Source: Maridesulfovibrio sp. (GTDB taxonomy: Bacteria; Desulfobacterota; Desulfovibrionia; Desulfovibrionales; Desulfovibrionaceae). Taken from it: a stretch of DNA of 64,000 bases. The stretch spans positions 4,179,001 through 4,243,000 of the forward strand of contig NZ_OY787459.1 in NCBI RefSeq assembly GCF_963678865.1, given 5' to 3'. Of the stretch, positions 24,559 through 34,060 are shown in pieces (position 1 is the first letter of the stretch; each line of letters begins with the position of its first letter). Under the pieces are notes generated by a model. That model worked only from the letters and a program-made list of their open reading frames with translations, did no database searches and was not told the DNA's origin. The translations under genes and the position numbers were made by a program.

Positions 24559-26646
24559 TTAAATCTCTACGGTACCCGCAGACATGATTCGTATGCTCGC
24601 AGGAATCTCGGCCTGCGATATTACAGGTATGGTAGGCAAGAAGCGTACCATCAGTTGGGCCAAGTGGCTTCTCAGCTGAGGAGCACACAAAAGGACAGGT
24701 TGACCGTCAGTATTCAGTACACCTTCTGCAGCCGAATTAACGCTCTGTATGAGCTGCTGGGCGCTGCCCGGATCAAGGGCCAGAAAACCACCGGTCTCGG
24801 AGGAGCGTACCGCATCGTTGAGCTTGGCATCAGCTGAGGGGCCGAAGGTCAGGATGGGCAGGCTGCCGTCACTGGCAAGGTAAGGCTTGATAATAGTCCT
24901 GCTCATGTGGGAGCGGACATATTCGGTAAGCTGGTTCGGGTCCTGAATAGCGGGACCGTAGTCAGCGAGGGCTTCAACAATTGTCAGTAAGTCGCGTATG
25001 GAAACGTTTTCGCGGACAAGGTTCTGGAGCACCTTCTGAACCACGCCGAGGGAAAGGATGTTGGGAACGAGGTCTTCAACAGCCTTGGGAGCGCGTTTGG
25101 AAAGGTTGTCCAACAGGTCCTGCGTTTCCTGCCTGCCGAGGAATTCGCCAAGGTTGCGGCGGAAGACTTCGGTAAGGTGGGTGGCGATAACTGTTGACGG
25201 ATCGACCACGGTGTAACCTGCGAGCATGGCTTCTTCCTTCTGGGTATCGGGAATCCAGATAGCGGGAAGGTTGAATGCCGGTTCGACGGTTTCAATACCC
25301 TTGATTCTGTGCTTGGCATCACCCGGATCCATAGCCAACTGGTGGTCGATGAGAATTTCAGCGGATGCCACAACGTTGCCTTTGATGAGAACACGGTACT
25401 CACCGGGCTTAAGCTGCAGGTTGTCACGCAGATGCAGTGACGGAATAATGACACCCATATCCAGAGCGTACTGACGGCGGATGGAGCGAATGCGCGAGAG
25501 CAGGTTGCCGCTTTGCTCTTCATCCACCAGCGGGATAAGGCCGTAGCCGACTTCCAGTTCGAGGGAGTCGAGAGGCAGCAGAGCCTGTACTTCTTCCGGG
25601 CTGTCCAGTGATGGTTGTTCGGCTTTTTCCTTCTGTGCCTTGGCTTCGCTTTCCTGTACTTCCGCTTCTGCGTCCCTGCCGAGGAGGGATACTCCGTAGA
25701 TCAGGGCTGCGAGGCAGAGGAAAGGTATGGTGGGCATGCCCGGAACAATACCGAATACGACCAGAATGATGGATACCAGTTTGAGTGCCCGGGAGTGGAA
25801 GGTCAGCTGTCCGATGAATTCCTCACCCATCTTGGCTTCAGCGGCAGCGCGTGAAACAATGATACCTGCGGAGGTGGAGATGATCAGTGAGGGGATTGTG
25901 GAAACAAGTCCGTCACCGATGGTCAGCAGGGTGTAAGTCTGGGCTGCGTCGGTCCAGTGCATTCCTTTCTGGAGAACACCGATGAGAATTCCGCCGATTA
26001 TGTTGATGGCGGTAATGATCAGACCTGCGTTTACGTCCCCCTGTACAAATTTACCGGCACCGTCCATGGCACCGTAGAAGTCCGCTTCGCGGCGCAGGTT
26101 TTTACGCTGATCCCTTGCTTCCTCTTCACCGATGAGTCCGGAGTTCAGGTCGGCTTCAATAGCCATCTGCTTACCGGGCATGGCATCAAGGGTGAATCGT
26201 GCTGCAACTTCAGCAATACGGGTGGTACCCTGTACGATAACTGTTTTGTTCAGGATGAACAGAATCATAAAAATGACGATACCGATGACGTAGTTACCAC
26301 CTACAACAAATTCACCGAAACTTTGAATAACATTACCTGCAGCCGATGTTCCTTCATCCCCGTGGAGGAGGATTGCTCTGGTGGTGGCTACGTTCAGGGC
26401 CAGACGAAGCAGAGTGGTTACCAGCAGGAGTGATGGAAAAATAGAGAATTCAAGGGGTGACTGCAGGAACATGGAGGTGATCAGGATGACCAGTCCCAGT
26501 GAAATACTTACACTGAGCATGAAGTCGATAAACATTGTCGGCAGGGGAATGAGCATGACGAAGAGAATAACTACAACGCCGCCCGCAAGAAGGATATCAC
26601 CCTGCTTGGCAAATTGCTGGTAATTTATCGCTTTAGATTCAGCCAT
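24559..26646 (-). CDS. flhA: Flagellar export gate protein FlhA
   Basis: The 695-residue protein has about eight membrane helices in residues 17-315 (for example VVVILFVMLIPLPTMFIDFM) with the conserved cytoplasmic FHIPEP-type loop around FTLDAMPGKQMAIEADLNSG and DFYGAMDGAGKFVQGD. A charged linker at about 325-355 leads to the large cytoplasmic domain, which docks chaperone-substrate complexes and ends LPTIPVISQAEIPASIRI. FlhA uses the proton gradient to drive export with FlhB and FliPQR. ATG 26646 lies 65 bases after flhB. Confidence 0.97.
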   Translation of the reverse strand: MAESKAINYQQFAKQGDILLAGGVVVILFVMLIPLPTMFIDFMLSVSISLGLVILITSMFLQSPLEFSIFPSLLLVTTLLRLALNVATTRAILLHGDEGTSAAGNVIQSFGEFVVGGNYVIGIVIFMILFILNKTVIVQGTTRIAEVAARFTLDAMPGKQMAIEADLNSGLIGEEEARDQRKNLRREADFYGAMDGAGKFVQGDVNAGLIITAINIIGGILIGVLQKGMHWTDAAQTYTLLTIGDGLVSTIPSLIISTSAGIIVSRAAAEAKMGEEFIGQLTFHSRALKLVSIILVVFGIVPGMPTIPFLCLAALIYGVSLLGRDAEAEVQESEAKAQKEKAEQPSLDSPEEVQALLPLDSLELEVGYGLIPLVDEEQSGNLLSRIRSIRRQYALDMGVIIPSLHLRDNLQLKPGEYRVLIKGNVVASAEILIDHQLAMDPGDAKHRIKGIETVEPAFNLPAIWIPDTQKEEAMLAGYTVVDPSTVIATHLTEVFRRNLGEFLGRQETQDLLDNLSKRAPKAVEDLVPNILSLGVVQKVLQNLVRENVSIRDLLTIVEALADYGPAIQDPNQLTEYVRSHMSRTIIKPYLASDGSLPILTFGPSADAKLNDAVRSSETGGFLALDPGSAQQLIQSVNSAAEGVLNTDGQPVLLCAPQLRSHLAQLMVRFLPTIPVISQAEIPASIRIMSAGTVEI

Positions 26647-26711
26647 GATTTTGACACCCCTTTCAGGTCTTGTATATTTTGTGGCATTTTGCGGAAGAGG
26701 TGCTCAGGCCT

Positions 26712-27773
26712 TTATCTGCGTGTGAATTTGTTCAGTTTCGCAAGTATTGCAGCTACAGCCTTGTAGAGCTCTTCCGGGATGATGTCACCGATCTCAACCT
26801 GTTTATACAAGGCCTGTGCCAAAGGCTTGTTTTCGCGGATCGGTATATTGTTTTCGCGGGCTGCTTCTTTAATCCGCTCTGCAACTTTGTTCATACCCTT
26901 GGCCAGAACCAATGGAGCAGGGGCTACCATAGGATCGTATTTCAGTGCAATGGCGTAATGGGTGGGGTTGGTGATAACAACGTCCGCATTGGGGACTTCC
27001 GCCATCATGCGTTTCTGGAGGATGGCCATCATTTTCTGTTTCTGCTGCTGCTTGATCTTTGGGTCACCCTGGGATTGTTTGAATTCGTCTTTGACCTCGT
27101 CCTTGGTCATTTTCATCTCTTCCTGGTAATTGTAACGTTGATACCAGAGGTCGGCCAGAGCAAGAATCAGCATGGGCAGCATGGTATAAGTAATCATCTT
27201 ATACCCGGTTTTAAGTATATAAATAGCTAGTTCATTGGCGTTGGAATAGAAGAGTGGCAGAAAATTTCCCACTTCGTTTTTGATTATTATGTAGGGAGCG
27301 ATTCCAACTATTATGGCGAAGAAAATGCTTTTAAACAGCCTGATGGCTGTTTTGACATCAAACATAAGTCTTTTCAAACCCTGAACAAGATTGAACATCT
27401 TTGAAAATTTAGGTTTGAAAACTTTGGTGGTCCACAGGCTTCCAACCTGCAGACGGAGCACGAGAAAAGCAACAAAGGCAATGAAGAAAAATAAAGGCAG
27501 TAATATAGCTGCCAGCTTTTGTGAACTCCATTGAAACAGCTGGTAAACGGACTGTTTATCTAGGTTTATGAAGATACCCTTGGTGAAAAACCACTGGAAT
27601 ATCTCGTAAAACTGTTCGTAGTAATAACCCATAATGACCCGCAGGCAGAGAACACCTGCAATGAGGGTCATTATTTTACCCATTTCCTCCCCTTTGGCGA
27701 CGCTGCCGTCTTTACGGGCTTTTTTGATTCGTTTGGGCGTCGCCTTCTCGGTTTTACTGGGATCTTTAGCCAT
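26712..27773 (-). CDS. flhB: Flagellar export switch protein FlhB
   Basis: The 353-residue protein opens with the family start (DPSKTEKATPKRIKKARKDG), has four membrane helices between about residues 30 and 215, and carries the self-cleaving NPTH motif at residues 269-272, the same numbering as in Salmonella. Cleavage between Asn and Pro switches export from rod/hook to filament proteins. It starts 11 bases after fliR. Confidence 0.97.
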   Translation of the reverse strand: MAKDPSKTEKATPKRIKKARKDGSVAKGEEMGKIMTLIAGVLCLRVIMGYYYEQFYEIFQWFFTKGIFINLDKQSVYQLFQWSSQKLAAILLPLFFFIAFVAFLVLRLQVGSLWTTKVFKPKFSKMFNLVQGLKRLMFDVKTAIRLFKSIFFAIIVGIAPYIIIKNEVGNFLPLFYSNANELAIYILKTGYKMITYTMLPMLILALADLWYQRYNYQEEMKMTKDEVKDEFKQSQGDPKIKQQQKQKMMAILQKRMMAEVPNADVVITNPTHYAIALKYDPMVAPAPLVLAKGMNKVAERIKEAARENNIPIRENKPLAQALYKQVEIGDIIPEELYKAVAAILAKLNKFTRR

Positions 27774-27784
27774 GAAGCTCCCTC

Positions 27785-28588
27785 CTAGTTACCGATAGGC
27801 AGGACCGGTGGGCTTCCGGCCTTGATTATGCTTAAAAGATAGTTCGGCAGGTCGGCTACAAAGTCACCTACATACAGGGCGAGGACGTTGAAAACGAGCC
27901 CGAGGACAAAGAATCCGGCCATGATCTTGAGAGGGAAACCGAGCATGAGTACGTTCATCTGCGGAGCCATTTTGCTGATCAGTGCCAGCCCGAGGTCAAC
28001 TACAAATATTGTTGCGATGATAGGTGAAGCCACCTTGACCGCAAGGACGAACAGGTCCTTTGAAATACTCATTATCTGCCCGGTCAACGTAGATGATATG
28101 AAAATCTGGCCCGGAGGTATGTATTTAAAACTCTCCACCATCGCAGACATCAGGTAGAGGTGCCCGTTTATATTCAGGAAAACCAGAATGGCGCACATGT
28201 AAAGGAAGTGGGCGGTGACGGCCTCATTGACCCCGGTTATCGGGTCAAGGACGTTGACCATGGAAAAGCCCACCTGAACACCGATGAGGTTACCCCCGGT
28301 CTGGATTGCAGCAAACATAACATGTACGGAAATACCCATGACCAGCCCGAGAACCAGTTCTCCCAGTATCATAAGGGCAATGTTGTAGGGGTTGGCAGGC
28401 ATGAGGCTGCCGTCGAATCCTACATGGGGCCATATCCCCAGTGTCAAAACAATGGTCAGTGCCGCTTTTACCGGGTTGGGGATTGAGTTTCCTCCAAAAA
28501 AAGGCATCAAAAATAGCACGATGCTTACCCTGAACAAGGTAAGGTAAAAGCTCATCAGGTCGCTGGGATTGAAATTAAAAAAAGTCAT
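27785..28588 (-). CDS. fliR: Flagellar export gate protein FliR
   Basis: The 267-residue protein is almost wholly hydrophobic with about six membrane helices. The blocks LFRVSIVLFLMPFFGG, GELVLGLVMGISVHVMFAA and QTGGNLIGVQVGFSMVNVLD are characteristic of FliR. It forms the export pore with FliP and FliQ. It is the first gene of the block; a sigma-54-like element lies just upstream. fliP and fliQ are not in the window. Confidence 0.95.
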   Translation of the reverse strand: MTFFNFNPSDLMSFYLTLFRVSIVLFLMPFFGGNSIPNPVKAALTIVLTLGIWPHVGFDGSLMPANPYNIALMILGELVLGLVMGISVHVMFAAIQTGGNLIGVQVGFSMVNVLDPITGVNEAVTAHFLYMCAILVFLNINGHLYLMSAMVESFKYIPPGQIFISSTLTGQIMSISKDLFVLAVKVASPIIATIFVVDLGLALISKMAPQMNVLMLGFPLKIMAGFFVLGLVFNVLALYVGDFVADLPNYLLSIIKAGSPPVLPIGN

Positions 28589-28611
28589 GCTGTCCTCGTT
28601 TCAAACTGGTC

Positions 28612-28627
28612 TGCAAAATCAGGACCC
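28612..28627 (-). promoter_or_regulatory. Possible sigma-54 promoter of the fliR block
   Basis: On the reverse strand GGGTCCTGATTTTGCA has GG and GC ten bases apart and a perfect TTGCA, 24 bases before fliR. The -24 half matches only GG and one C of TGGCACG. Confidence 0.4.
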
Positions 28628-28712
28628 ATTGTTTAGAGTCTATTATCATCAAGAGGGATGGAGGGCAAAGGATGACTGCGGTAGCTGTTATTTTTAGTAA
28701 ACAAATTCAATT

Positions 28713-28740
28713 AAAAAGCCCGTAAGATTTCTTACGGGCT
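28713..28740 (-). terminator. Terminator of the M23 peptidase gene
   Basis: AGCCCGTAAGA and CTTACGGGCT pair with a loop of three to four bases. On the reverse strand it is followed by TTTTTAAT. Confidence 0.8.
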
Positions 28741-28764
28741 CAGACGTGTTTGTGTCAGTGCTTT

Positions 28765-29670
28765 TTAATTCAATATGTAGCGCATGGGATTGACCGGAAC
28801 TCCGCCGAGGCGCACTTCATAGTGGACATGCGGTCCGGTGGAGCGACCTGTGTTACCTGCGTAACCGATAAGTTCACCGCGGGTTACGACTTGACCTTTT
28901 TTAACAATCTGCTGCTTCATATGACCATATCTGGTCGCCAGATTGGCTCCGTGATTGATTTTGATGAGCTTGCCGTAGCCTCCCTGTGAGCCGGAGAAAG
29001 AGACAGTCCCTTTTGCCGGAGCATAAATGGGGGTCCCTATGGGGCAGGAGATGTCTATACCCTTATGATATTCGCGTTTCCCGGTAAAAGGGGAACTGCG
29101 CCAGCCGAAAGGAGAAGTCACCCAGCCTTCTGCAGGCCATATGGACGGGGTGGCGTCCAGAGCGTCCTGTTTAGAGCGCATGGAGTGGATGATTTCCTGC
29201 TGCCTTACTTCTTCAAGTTTGGCTTCTGTGCTGAGCTGGGCAAGAAAATCGTGCATCTTGCGGACAAGAAGTTCCTGTCTGTAAAGTGGGAGGTAATTAT
29301 TGGAAAAGTCTGCTCCGGTTGATCCGCCTTTCGGGGCTACGTTTTGAACATTGCCCTGATCAAGGTTGATCATTACCCGCAGTTTGGAATCAAAATTTCG
29401 AACCCGGTCAAGATCCTGCGAAATATTCTGCATTTTCTGGGAGAGTGATATCAACTGGGCTTTCTGTTCCTGGACAGCCTTTTCCGCACGGACAAGGTTG
29501 TTTTCCAGTCCGGAATAATTCTGGTAATATTTCCAAAGGTATATATTACCCCCGGCAAGTCCTGCTACCAGAGCGAAAAGAAAGAAGAAAATCCAACCGC
29601 GAAGCTGGAATTTGCGAGCGTTGTCGCAGGGGTTTTTAAAAATTACTACGTGATATTTTTTGAATAGCAT
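28765..29670 (-). CDS. M23 (LytM-type) peptidoglycan endopeptidase, membrane-anchored
   Basis: The 301-residue protein has a short basic cytoplasmic start, one membrane helix (WIFFFLFALVAGLAGGNIYLW, about residues 27-47), a coiled coil (about 52-95), and a C-terminal M23 domain with the zinc ligands in HKGIDIS and HVHYE. FGWRSSPF and AGNTGRSTGPHV complete the active site pattern. Such enzymes cut peptide cross-links of the cell wall. It is monocistronic with its own terminator. All catalytic residues are present, so it is not a degenerate EnvC-like activator. Confidence 0.9.
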   Translation of the reverse strand: MLFKKYHVVIFKNPCDNARKFQLRGWIFFFLFALVAGLAGGNIYLWKYYQNYSGLENNLVRAEKAVQEQKAQLISLSQKMQNISQDLDRVRNFDSKLRVMINLDQGNVQNVAPKGGSTGADFSNNYLPLYRQELLVRKMHDFLAQLSTEAKLEEVRQQEIIHSMRSKQDALDATPSIWPAEGWVTSPFGWRSSPFTGKREYHKGIDISCPIGTPIYAPAKGTVSFSGSQGGYGKLIKINHGANLATRYGHMKQQIVKKGQVVTRGELIGYAGNTGRSTGPHVHYEVRLGGVPVNPMRYILN

Positions 29671-29747
29671 AGTCAGTTTGGGCCTTGTTTTGTATGTATG
29701 ACGTTGTTTTGTCTCTGATCAACAGGCGCAATAAATTTGTGGAATTT

Positions 29748-30497
29748 TTATGATGTTTTCATGTTTAAGTCAAGCTGCCAACGTCTTAAAGCATTAAAAG
29801 TATTGTTTCTGGAGCCGGGCATTTTGCGCCATTCCTGCTCCAGCCAGTTGTTGATTTCACTGCGCTTGGTGTTGTCGTTTGAAGGGCATTTGTTGTTCCA
29901 GACCGGGAGTTCCCACTGCCGTGCTGCAGCTTTAATATATATTTTTTCCAACATCAGCGTGGGGCGGATAACATTGAGTTTTCCTTGGAAAAAAGGCTCG
30001 TTTGCAGAGAGTCCTTCAATTCGGCCGTTTTGAAGCATGTTCATGTGAAAAGTAGTGACCAGATCATCAGCGGTATGGCCGAGAGCAAGGTGGGTCAGGT
30101 TGTATTGATCGCATAGTTCAAACAGTCTTTTGCGTCTTAAGCGACTGCAGTAAAAGCACGCGGATTTTTTTTTGTTTTCCGGTCCGTGTGCTCTGGGACC
30201 GTAGTCGGTCAGTTCGATATGTGAAGCTATTCCGTTTTCCCTGCACCAGTCTGAAAGCGGCTGGTGGTTTTGCGGAACAAAGCCCGGGTTAACGTGCAGG
30301 ACCATAAGCTCAATATTAAATGGTATGATGGCCTGACGGATAAGCATGGTGCGGATAAGTACGAAGCTGTCTACTCCGCCAGAGACGGCTATCCCGATGC
30401 GGTCCCCTTCTTTGACCATCTCGGTTTTCTGCATGAGCATGCCGACTGTGGATACGCATTTTTTTTGGGCAAAGCTCAGTTTTCCCCATTTTGCCAT
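29748..30497 (-). CDS. TtcA-like PP-loop ATPase, probable tRNA thiolation enzyme
   Basis: The 249-residue protein has the PP-loop SGGVDS at residues 39-44 and CFYC in the middle (SACFYCSRLRRKRL), the cysteine pair that in TtcA holds an iron-sulfur cluster. LALGHTADDLVTTFHMNM matches the family's helix. The C-terminus (RPTLMLEKIYIKAAARQWELPV, then NKCPSND) resembles TtcA, which makes 2-thiocytidine 32 in tRNA, but is not clearly the same branch. The substrate could be another tRNA position. It is divergent from the DUF4340 gene. Confidence 0.75.
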   Translation of the reverse strand: MAKWGKLSFAQKKCVSTVGMLMQKTEMVKEGDRIGIAVSGGVDSFVLIRTMLIRQAIIPFNIELMVLHVNPGFVPQNHQPLSDWCRENGIASHIELTDYGPRAHGPENKKKSACFYCSRLRRKRLFELCDQYNLTHLALGHTADDLVTTFHMNMLQNGRIEGLSANEPFFQGKLNVIRPTLMLEKIYIKAAARQWELPVWNNKCPSNDNTKRSEINNWLEQEWRKMPGSRNNTFNALRRWQLDLNMKTS

Positions 30498-30618
30498 GAT
30501 CTGCTCCGGATATATCTAATAAGTTGTGGTAAATTTCAGTTTTATAATTTATTGTTAGTCAATAATTGCTTGTCAACGGTCTGTTGCTGACGGGATGGGG
30601 ATTCTGCCTTAAAACAGG

Positions 30619-30647
30619 TTGACATGCAAGATTATATCGCCTATTTT
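30619..30647 (+). promoter_or_regulatory. Sigma-70-type promoter of the DUF4340-rpoZ-dnaJ-moaC group
   Basis: TTGACA and TATTTT are spaced by 17 bases, about 58 bases upstream of the DUF4340 start. Both boxes match well. Confidence 0.6.
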
Positions 30648-30704
30648 GGCAAATTGCTCCTTTGTTGAATAATGTCGTGAGTCTGTAATTCCAAGGTGCT
30701 GTTT

Positions 30705-32015
30705 GTGCTGAAAAGGTTTTTTATTTTTTTGACTCTGGTCTCCATTGTTTGCGGAGCCTTTTATCTGAGTTCACCGAAAGAAACGGTTGAACGTGCTGAG
30801 CCTGTTTGGCCTGTTCTCAATAAAGATCAGGTGGACAGGCTTGACGTGTGTCAGATGGATAATAACTGTTTTTCCCTGGTCCGCAGATCTGACGGATGGG
30901 GAGTTGCCCAGCATGGCTGGAACGGCACAGTGGAAGCTGACCGCAAAAAGGTTGAGTCGCTTCTGACCGGGCTGGCTCAGGATAGAGCTTTCAGATGTCT
31001 TGGCAGGATGGCGGAAGGAGCTGCTGCCGAGTACGGATTTGACTTTCCCCGTATTCGTATCGCCTCCGGTGGCGGACAGGAACTGACGATGACGGTCGGG
31101 GCCGATAGTCCTTCCGGTGAAGGTTATTTTGCCTTAAATTCAAAGGAAGAACGCAGTCTCTTTTTGCTGGACAAAGATTTTGTGCAGCATTGTGAGTTCC
31201 CAGCGGATTACTATTACAATCTTTTTCTGCTGCCGGGGCAACCTGCAAAAGTGAAATCAGTTTCTCTGGGGCACGGCGGTTCGTTTTCATGGACTCTGGT
31301 CCGTAAGGACGGTTCTTTCTTTTTTACTTTTCCGGCTCCTTTGAGCGGAAAAAAGGCCAGTGGCGGAGATGTTGATATGTTTCTTCATTCCCTGCTGGAG
31401 GTCCCTGCAAAGGGGCTCGTTGCCACGGATCCTCAAAAGGAGGGTCGACTCGTTTTAAATATTGAGATTGTTCTGCCCGATAATAAGGTGGAGATTCTTG
31501 AAATTTTTGAACCGAGCGGGGAAGAAGGACATTATTTGGCCCGGTCTTCCTCTCAGAACGGATATTTTGTTTTAAGTGATGAACATTTTGAACAATTAAA
31601 CAGAAAAGCTTTTGCCATGCGCCAGCGAAATATTGTTTCCGTGGCCATCGGTAAGGTAGGTTCTGTCAAGGTTGTTCAGGGTAACCAGACTTTTACCGGA
31701 ATCAAATCCGATAAAAACTGGATCAATTTTGTGGATAAAAAGCCGCTGCTGGGCATTGACATGTCTCTTTGGCGACTTAATGAATTAAAATTCGAGGCGG
31801 AACCGGCGGAAAAACTTTCGGAGACTTCCGAAAAGGTGATGGATCTGGAATTGCTGGATGAACAAGGCGCACATGTCGTCAAGGTATCCTTCTATTCAGA
31901 TCCTGAGCTTCCCACCGGTCAGTGCTGGCTCTCGCTCGGCGACGGCAGCGGATACTATCCGGTATCCGACAAACTGCTTGAAGACCTGCAGGGGCAGATT
32001 CCTCTCAGAAAATAA
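30705..32015 (+). CDS. DUF4340-domain membrane-anchored protein
   Basis: I take GTG 30705, eight bases after CAAGG; another GTG at 30696 overlaps that site. The 436-residue protein starts with one membrane helix (residues about 3-20), then a large periplasmic part made of repeated beta-rich units: LDVCQMDNNCFSLVRRSDGW, YGFDFPRIRIASGGGQELT, and later SVKVVQGNQTFTGIKSDKNW. This is the DUF4340 pattern, a family often next to GldFG-type ABC transporters and motility genes. No transporter is adjacent here; rpoZ follows after 40 bases. The function is unknown. Confidence 0.75.
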   Translation: MLKRFFIFLTLVSIVCGAFYLSSPKETVERAEPVWPVLNKDQVDRLDVCQMDNNCFSLVRRSDGWGVAQHGWNGTVEADRKKVESLLTGLAQDRAFRCLGRMAEGAAAEYGFDFPRIRIASGGGQELTMTVGADSPSGEGYFALNSKEERSLFLLDKDFVQHCEFPADYYYNLFLLPGQPAKVKSVSLGHGGSFSWTLVRKDGSFFFTFPAPLSGKKASGGDVDMFLHSLLEVPAKGLVATDPQKEGRLVLNIEIVLPDNKVEILEIFEPSGEEGHYLARSSSQNGYFVLSDEHFEQLNRKAFAMRQRNIVSVAIGKVGSVKVVQGNQTFTGIKSDKNWINFVDKKPLLGIDMSLWRLNELKFEAEPAEKLSETSEKVMDLELLDEQGAHVVKVSFYSDPELPTGQCWLSLGDGSGYYPVSDKLLEDLQGQIPLRK

Positions 32016-32055
32016 CCGGGATTTATTCCGGTAAAACCATTGCGTTGGAGATCAC

Positions 32056-32277
32056 ATGGCAAGAATCACCGTTGAAGATTGTCTGGCTGAGGTTGGTAAC
32101 AGATTCCTTATTGTCCAGATGGCCATTAAAAGAGTGAAGCAATACCGTGAAGGTTATACTCCTCTTGTTGAATCCAAAAACAAAGAAATTGTAACCGCGC
32201 TCAGGGAAATTGCCGCTTCCAAGGTTCTTCCCGAGAGCTACCATACTGCCGACGGTAAAAAGCCCGGCAGCGAATAA
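32056..32277 (+). CDS. rpoZ: RNA polymerase omega subunit
   Basis: The 73-residue protein begins MARITVEDC and contains [16 protein letters not shown] and [12 protein letters not shown], the conserved omega core. Omega helps fold the beta-prime subunit and forms one ppGpp site in proteobacteria. The start has GGAG six to ten bases upstream. It lies three bases before dnaJ, so they are cotranscribed. Confidence 0.95.
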   Translation: MARITVEDCLAEVGNRFLIVQMAIKRVKQYREGYTPLVESKNKEIVTALREIAASKVLPESYHTADGKKPGSE

Positions 32278-32280
32278 GTC

Positions 32281-33402
32281 ATGTCAAAACGTTGTTATTA
32301 TGAAGTATTAGAGGTTACCAGAGAAGCTCAGGAAGGGGAAATCAAAAGGGCCTACCGCAAGAAGGCCATGGAATTTCATCCTGACCGTAACCCGGGCAAC
32401 GCGGAAGCTGAAGAGAGATTCAAGGAAGCTGCAGAGGCATACGACGTTCTGCGGGATCCTGAAAAAAGAAGCCGTTACGACCGTTTCGGCCATGATGGCG
32501 TGAACGGTATGAACGGTGGATTCGGCGGATTCCAATCCTCCGAAGATATTTTCGGAGCCTTCGGCGATATTTTCGGCGACATTTTCGGATTCGGCGGAGG
32601 TGGCCGCGGTGCCAACCGTATGCAGGCCGGATCCGACCTCAGGTATAATCTTACTGTTTCTTTTCGTGAAGCAGCCAAGGGAACCGAGGTGGAGCTGAAT
32701 ATCCCGGTTACAGATACCTGTGATGCCTGCGGCGGAAGCGGTTCGGCGCCCGGAAGTTCTCCTGAAACCTGCTCCCATTGCGGCGGCAGGGGAGCAGTGG
32801 AGCAGACTCAGGGCTTTTTCCGTATTTCCGTTCCCTGTCCGTCCTGTAACGGGAAAGGGAAGATTGTCACCAATCCTTGTCCTGAATGTCATGGCGCCGG
32901 ATATGTGCGTAAGCAGAAGGACCTGAATGTCCGCATCCCGGCCGGGGTTGATAACGGTTCACGTCTGCGTCTGCGCGGAGAAGGCGAAGCCGGACTTAAC
33001 GGCGGTCCTCACGGTGACCTTTACGTGGTCATCACTGTGGAGCCGGATAAGGTTTTCAAGCGTCAGGGCCAGGATCTGGTCCTGAGTACCGAGATTACTT
33101 TTGTTCAGGCTGCTCTGGGCTACAAGATGGAAATACCCACTCTTGAAGATCCCATTGAAATGGATGTTCCCAAAGGCACCCAGTCCAGCGAGGTCTTCCA
33201 GCTTCGTGGGCTCGGCCTTCCTTATCTCGGCAGTTCCCACAGGGGAGACCTGCTTGTGGAAGTGAAGGTCAAGACTCCTACCGGGCTGAACAGCAGGCAG
33301 GAAGAACTTCTCAGGGAATTCGAAGTCCTTGATGAAGAGAAGCCCATGAAAAAGGTAAAAAAGCTTTTTAAAAAAGCAAAAGATAAAGTGATGGGTGAGT
33401 AG
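32281..33402 (+). CDS. dnaJ: Chaperone protein DnaJ
   Basis: The 373-residue protein has a J domain (residues 1-70) with HPD in [11 protein letters not shown], a Gly/Phe-rich linker (about 75-115), the zinc region with four CXXCXGXG-type repeats ([40 protein letters not shown]) and the C-terminal client-binding domains. It is a type I J-protein that stimulates DnaK. There is little ribosome site before ATG 32281, so coupling to rpoZ is likely. dnaK and grpE are not nearby. Confidence 0.96.
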   Translation: MSKRCYYEVLEVTREAQEGEIKRAYRKKAMEFHPDRNPGNAEAEERFKEAAEAYDVLRDPEKRSRYDRFGHDGVNGMNGGFGGFQSSEDIFGAFGDIFGDIFGFGGGGRGANRMQAGSDLRYNLTVSFREAAKGTEVELNIPVTDTCDACGGSGSAPGSSPETCSHCGGRGAVEQTQGFFRISVPCPSCNGKGKIVTNPCPECHGAGYVRKQKDLNVRIPAGVDNGSRLRLRGEGEAGLNGGPHGDLYVVITVEPDKVFKRQGQDLVLSTEITFVQAALGYKMEIPTLEDPIEMDVPKGTQSSEVFQLRGLGLPYLGSSHRGDLLVEVKVKTPTGLNSRQEELLREFEVLDEEKPMKKVKKLFKKAKDKVMGE

Positions 33403-33403
33403 C

Positions 33404-33880
33404 ATGAGTGAGTTTTCCCATATTGATGCCGAAGGCAATGCGGTAATGGTGGATGTGGCAGCCAAGGCCGACACCAAGCGTACTGCCATTGCCAAAGGAA
33501 GGGTCATCCTCAACGAGGAGACTTTCAATCTGCTGCGGAAGCAGGCTCTCCCTAAAGGTGACGCCCTTGCTTCAGCCAAGATTGCAGGAATTATGGGGGC
33601 CAAGGAAACTCATCGTCTTATCCCGCTCTGTCATCCCATTGCACTCAGCTATGTTGATGTGCGTTTTGCTGTCAACGAAGCTGAGCTGACCATTGAAGTG
33701 GAAGGAGAAGCCCGTTGCACCGGTAAAACCGGGGTCGAAATGGAAGCGTTGGTTGCCGTACAGGTTGCCTGTGCCACTATTTACGACATGTGCAAGGCCG
33801 TACAGAAGGATGTGATTATCTCCGACGTACGCCTCGTCTACAAAGAAGGCGGCAAGTCCGGGACTTTTCGCGCAGAGTAA
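33404..33880 (+). CDS. moaC: Cyclic pyranopterin monophosphate synthase MoaC
   Basis: The start is ATG 33404, one base after the dnaJ stop, behind GGGTGAG. The 158-residue protein has the family blocks MVDVAAKADTKRTAIA, IMGAKETHRLIPLCHPIALS and CTGKTGVEMEALVAVQVAC. MoaC turns the MoaA product into cyclic pyranopterin monophosphate, the first stage of molybdopterin synthesis. moaE is 33 kb away at the window start. Confidence 0.95.
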   Translation: MSEFSHIDAEGNAVMVDVAAKADTKRTAIAKGRVILNEETFNLLRKQALPKGDALASAKIAGIMGAKETHRLIPLCHPIALSYVDVRFAVNEAELTIEVEGEARCTGKTGVEMEALVAVQVACATIYDMCKAVQKDVIISDVRLVYKEGGKSGTFRAE

Positions 33881-33902
33881 GCTTTTCTCAATACGATTTG
33901 TT

Positions 33903-33945
33903 AAAGCGGCAGCACTGATTAATCAGTGCTGCCGCTTTTCTTTTC
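33903..33945 (+). terminator. Terminator of the rpoZ-dnaJ-moaC group
   Basis: A perfect 36-base palindrome, with arms AAAGCGGCAGCACTGATT and its complement, is followed by TCTTTT. Confidence 0.85.
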
Positions 33946-34060
33946 CCAAGCTACTTGCGTTTATTCCTTAAAATGATTAGTTCGTAGACCAAAGACAATT
34001 CCCCTACTGATCAGGATGCTATTCAGTAGTTATGTAAATCTCAAAACAGAGGTTCGGTTC

